Below, piece by piece: positions 4,358-5,559 of a stretch of 5,559 nt of DNA. This DNA is from Calditrichota bacterium (GTDB lineage: Bacteria > Zhuqueibacterota > Zhuqueibacteria > Residuimicrobiales > Krinioviventaceae): assembly GCA_003818595.1 (NCBI GenBank), contig RPQV01000272.1:1-5559 (forward strand). Reading direction: 5' to 3'. Below the pieces are notes generated by a model. That model worked only from the letters and a program-made list of their open reading frames with translations. It ran no database searches and was not told the DNA's origin. Within the stretch, counting starts at the first letter, position 1, and every line of letters starts with the position of its first letter. The position numbers were made by a program, and so were the translations under genes.

Positions 4358-5559
4358 ATGAACAAAATTATGCTCATCATCCTCATTTGTATGGCAACGA
4401 TGACCGCCGCTATGGCTGGCGACTTGAGCATGCAATGGGATGAACAGCGCCTGCTGGAGAATCCTCACAAAGGCTGGTATCATCACTATTATGATAACGG
4501 CGTCTGGGGTTATAAAATCAAAGACGACGCTGACCTGGATGATTTTCCCGGCATGGATCATATTTACATTCGATTGGCGTGGTCCTTTCTCGAATTGACG
4601 GAAGATCAATATGACTGGAGCCTCATCGATGAGTTGATGTCGCACTGGGGGCCAAAAGGCTATCAATTTTCTTTCCGCATCACCGCCAAAGAAACCGGCG
4701 ATTTGGGCGTTGGCGTGAACCAAAAGGTAAACGGCGTTTGCTATGCCACTCCCAAATGGGTGCGTGACGCGGGCGCCAAAGGAATTGAGGTGACCAATTG
4801 GGGCGTCAAGCAATGGGAACCGGTGTGGGACGACCCAATATTTTTGGCAAAATGGGAGGACATGCACCGGGCATTCGCAGCACGTTACGACGGTCATCCG
4901 CAGATCATATATATTGATCTCGGCGGTATCGGCGATTGGGGCGAAGGTCATACTGGATTTTCTTCGAATAAATCGCCTACCGTCAAACAGATACAAGCCC
5001 ATATCAATATAATGAAACGCACCTATGTAAAAACGCAAATAATCATGGTGGATGATTATTTGAACTGGAGCAAAAGCGCGGCGGATGAAAAAATTCTGCT
5101 CGATTATTCCATATCGCAGGGACTCGGCATGCGTGACGACAGCCCTTTGGTAGATTGGTGGTTACATGATGGGGCGCGTAAAAATTGGGGAATCAATCGT
5201 CCCAACTATTTCGCAACAACTTACGCTCACCTACCGACCATTTTAGAATCTGAACATTACAATGCCGTTAAGAGCAATGGCAACTGGCTCGGCAAAAACG
5301 GCGCCGAGGTTATTCCCTCTCTCGGAATCAGCGGGGCTGAGGTTTTGCGCCGCAACATCCGCACCCTGCACGCCACTTACATCGGTTTTCATGGTTACGC
5401 CGACCTTTGGCTCAAGGAGAATCCTGATTTGGCCGTCGAACTGACCAATCTGTGCGGATATTGGTATTTTATTAAAAGCTGCGACTTTCCAACGGCAATG
5501 AATCCGGGCGGCCGTTTTAATCTTTCGGTGACTTGGGTCAATCAAGGTGTGGCGCCCGC
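4358..5559 (+). CDS. Secreted glycoside-hydrolase-like protein with DUF4832-like C-terminus, 3' end cut by the window
   Basis: The frame is open from 4358 to the window edge: 400 codons and two bases, with no stop. MNKIMLIILICMATMTAAMA is a Sec signal peptide, with cleavage likely after AMA (residue 20). The mature part starts with LENPHKGWYHHY (33-44), then HIYIRLAWSFLEL and QYDWSLIDELM. This is the layout of TIM-barrel glycosidases of the GH42/clan-A kind, where a W..LEP..G.Y.W element follows the first strands. IYIDLGGIGDWGEGH (184-198) ends a strand with E196, a candidate acid/base. ILESEHY (295-301) offers E297 or E299 as a candidate nucleophile. From about residue 330 (RRNIRTLHATYIGFH, then GYWYFIKSCDFP, then NPGGRFNLSVTWVNQGVAP) the sequence resembles DUF4832, which follows such barrels in uncharacterised secreted proteins. 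Neither activity nor substrate can be assigned. It is probably cotranscribed with the carbohydrate-binding protein upstream. Any T9SS tail would lie beyond the window. Confidence 0.82.
   Translation, partial: MNKIMLIILICMATMTAAMAGDLSMQWDEQRLLENPHKGWYHHYYDNGVWGYKIKDDADLDDFPGMDHIYIRLAWSFLELTEDQYDWSLIDELMSHWGPKGYQFSFRITAKETGDLGVGVNQKVNGVCYATPKWVRDAGAKGIEVTNWGVKQWEPVWDDPIFLAKWEDMHRAFAARYDGHPQIIYIDLGGIGDWGEGHTGFSSNKSPTVKQIQAHINIMKRTYVKTQIIMVDDYLNWSKSAADEKILLDYSISQGLGMRDDSPLVDWWLHDGARKNWGINRPNYFATTYAHLPTILESEHYNAVKSNGNWLGKNGAEVIPSLGISGAEVLRRNIRTLHATYIGFHGYADLWLKENPDLAVELTNLCGYWYFIKSCDFPTAMNPGGRFNLSVTWVNQGVAP

Overview
The window looks like a carbohydrate-related locus from a Gram-negative bacterium of the FCB type (Bacteroidota, Ignavibacteriota, Calditrichota, KSB1 and relatives). 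The main clue is the C-terminal type IX secretion sorting domain of the protein at 3225-4334 (YPNPFNP, then LGRRV, then WDGRD..GR..ASGLYIY..). This form is common in Calditrichota/KSB1/Ignavibacteriota-like genomes, but the phylum cannot be fixed from one window.

Layout. On the minus strand, a Tat-exported Gfo/Idh/MocA oxidoreductase (869-2374) is followed by a Tat-exported sugar-phosphate-isomerase-like TIM barrel (778 running off the left edge). A strong hairpin flanked by T-runs on both sides lies between them. On the plus strand, diverging from these, are a secreted protein made of an Ig-like domain, a CBM-like domain and a T9SS tail (3225-4334), then a secreted glycoside-hydrolase-like protein with a DUF4832-like C-terminus (4358 running off the right edge). 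These two lie 23 bases apart and probably form an operon.

The divergent intergenic region is about 850 bases, and most of it is an inserted element. A 567-base segment (2566-3132) has 19-base terminal inverted repeats with one mismatch, starting GTAA, and is flanked on both sides by the 8-base direct repeat TATCTTTT. GTAA ends with an 8-base target duplication are what IS66-family elements make, but no IS66 transposase is present, so this looks like a non-autonomous or gutted element. Inside it are a second repeat system (CGCAAAG units and a 28-base inverted repeat of the CTCTGTGACTCCGTG type) and an apparent 36-codon remnant of the C-terminus of a Y1 (IS200-like/REP-associated) transposase.

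Working together (inference): the plus-strand pair would bind and perhaps cleave a glycan outside the cell or at its surface. The exported oxidoreductase and TIM-barrel protein would act on released sugars in the periplasm, as in 3-keto-sugar type pathways where these two families occur together. No transporter, regulator or substrate-specific enzyme is visible, so the substrate is unknown.
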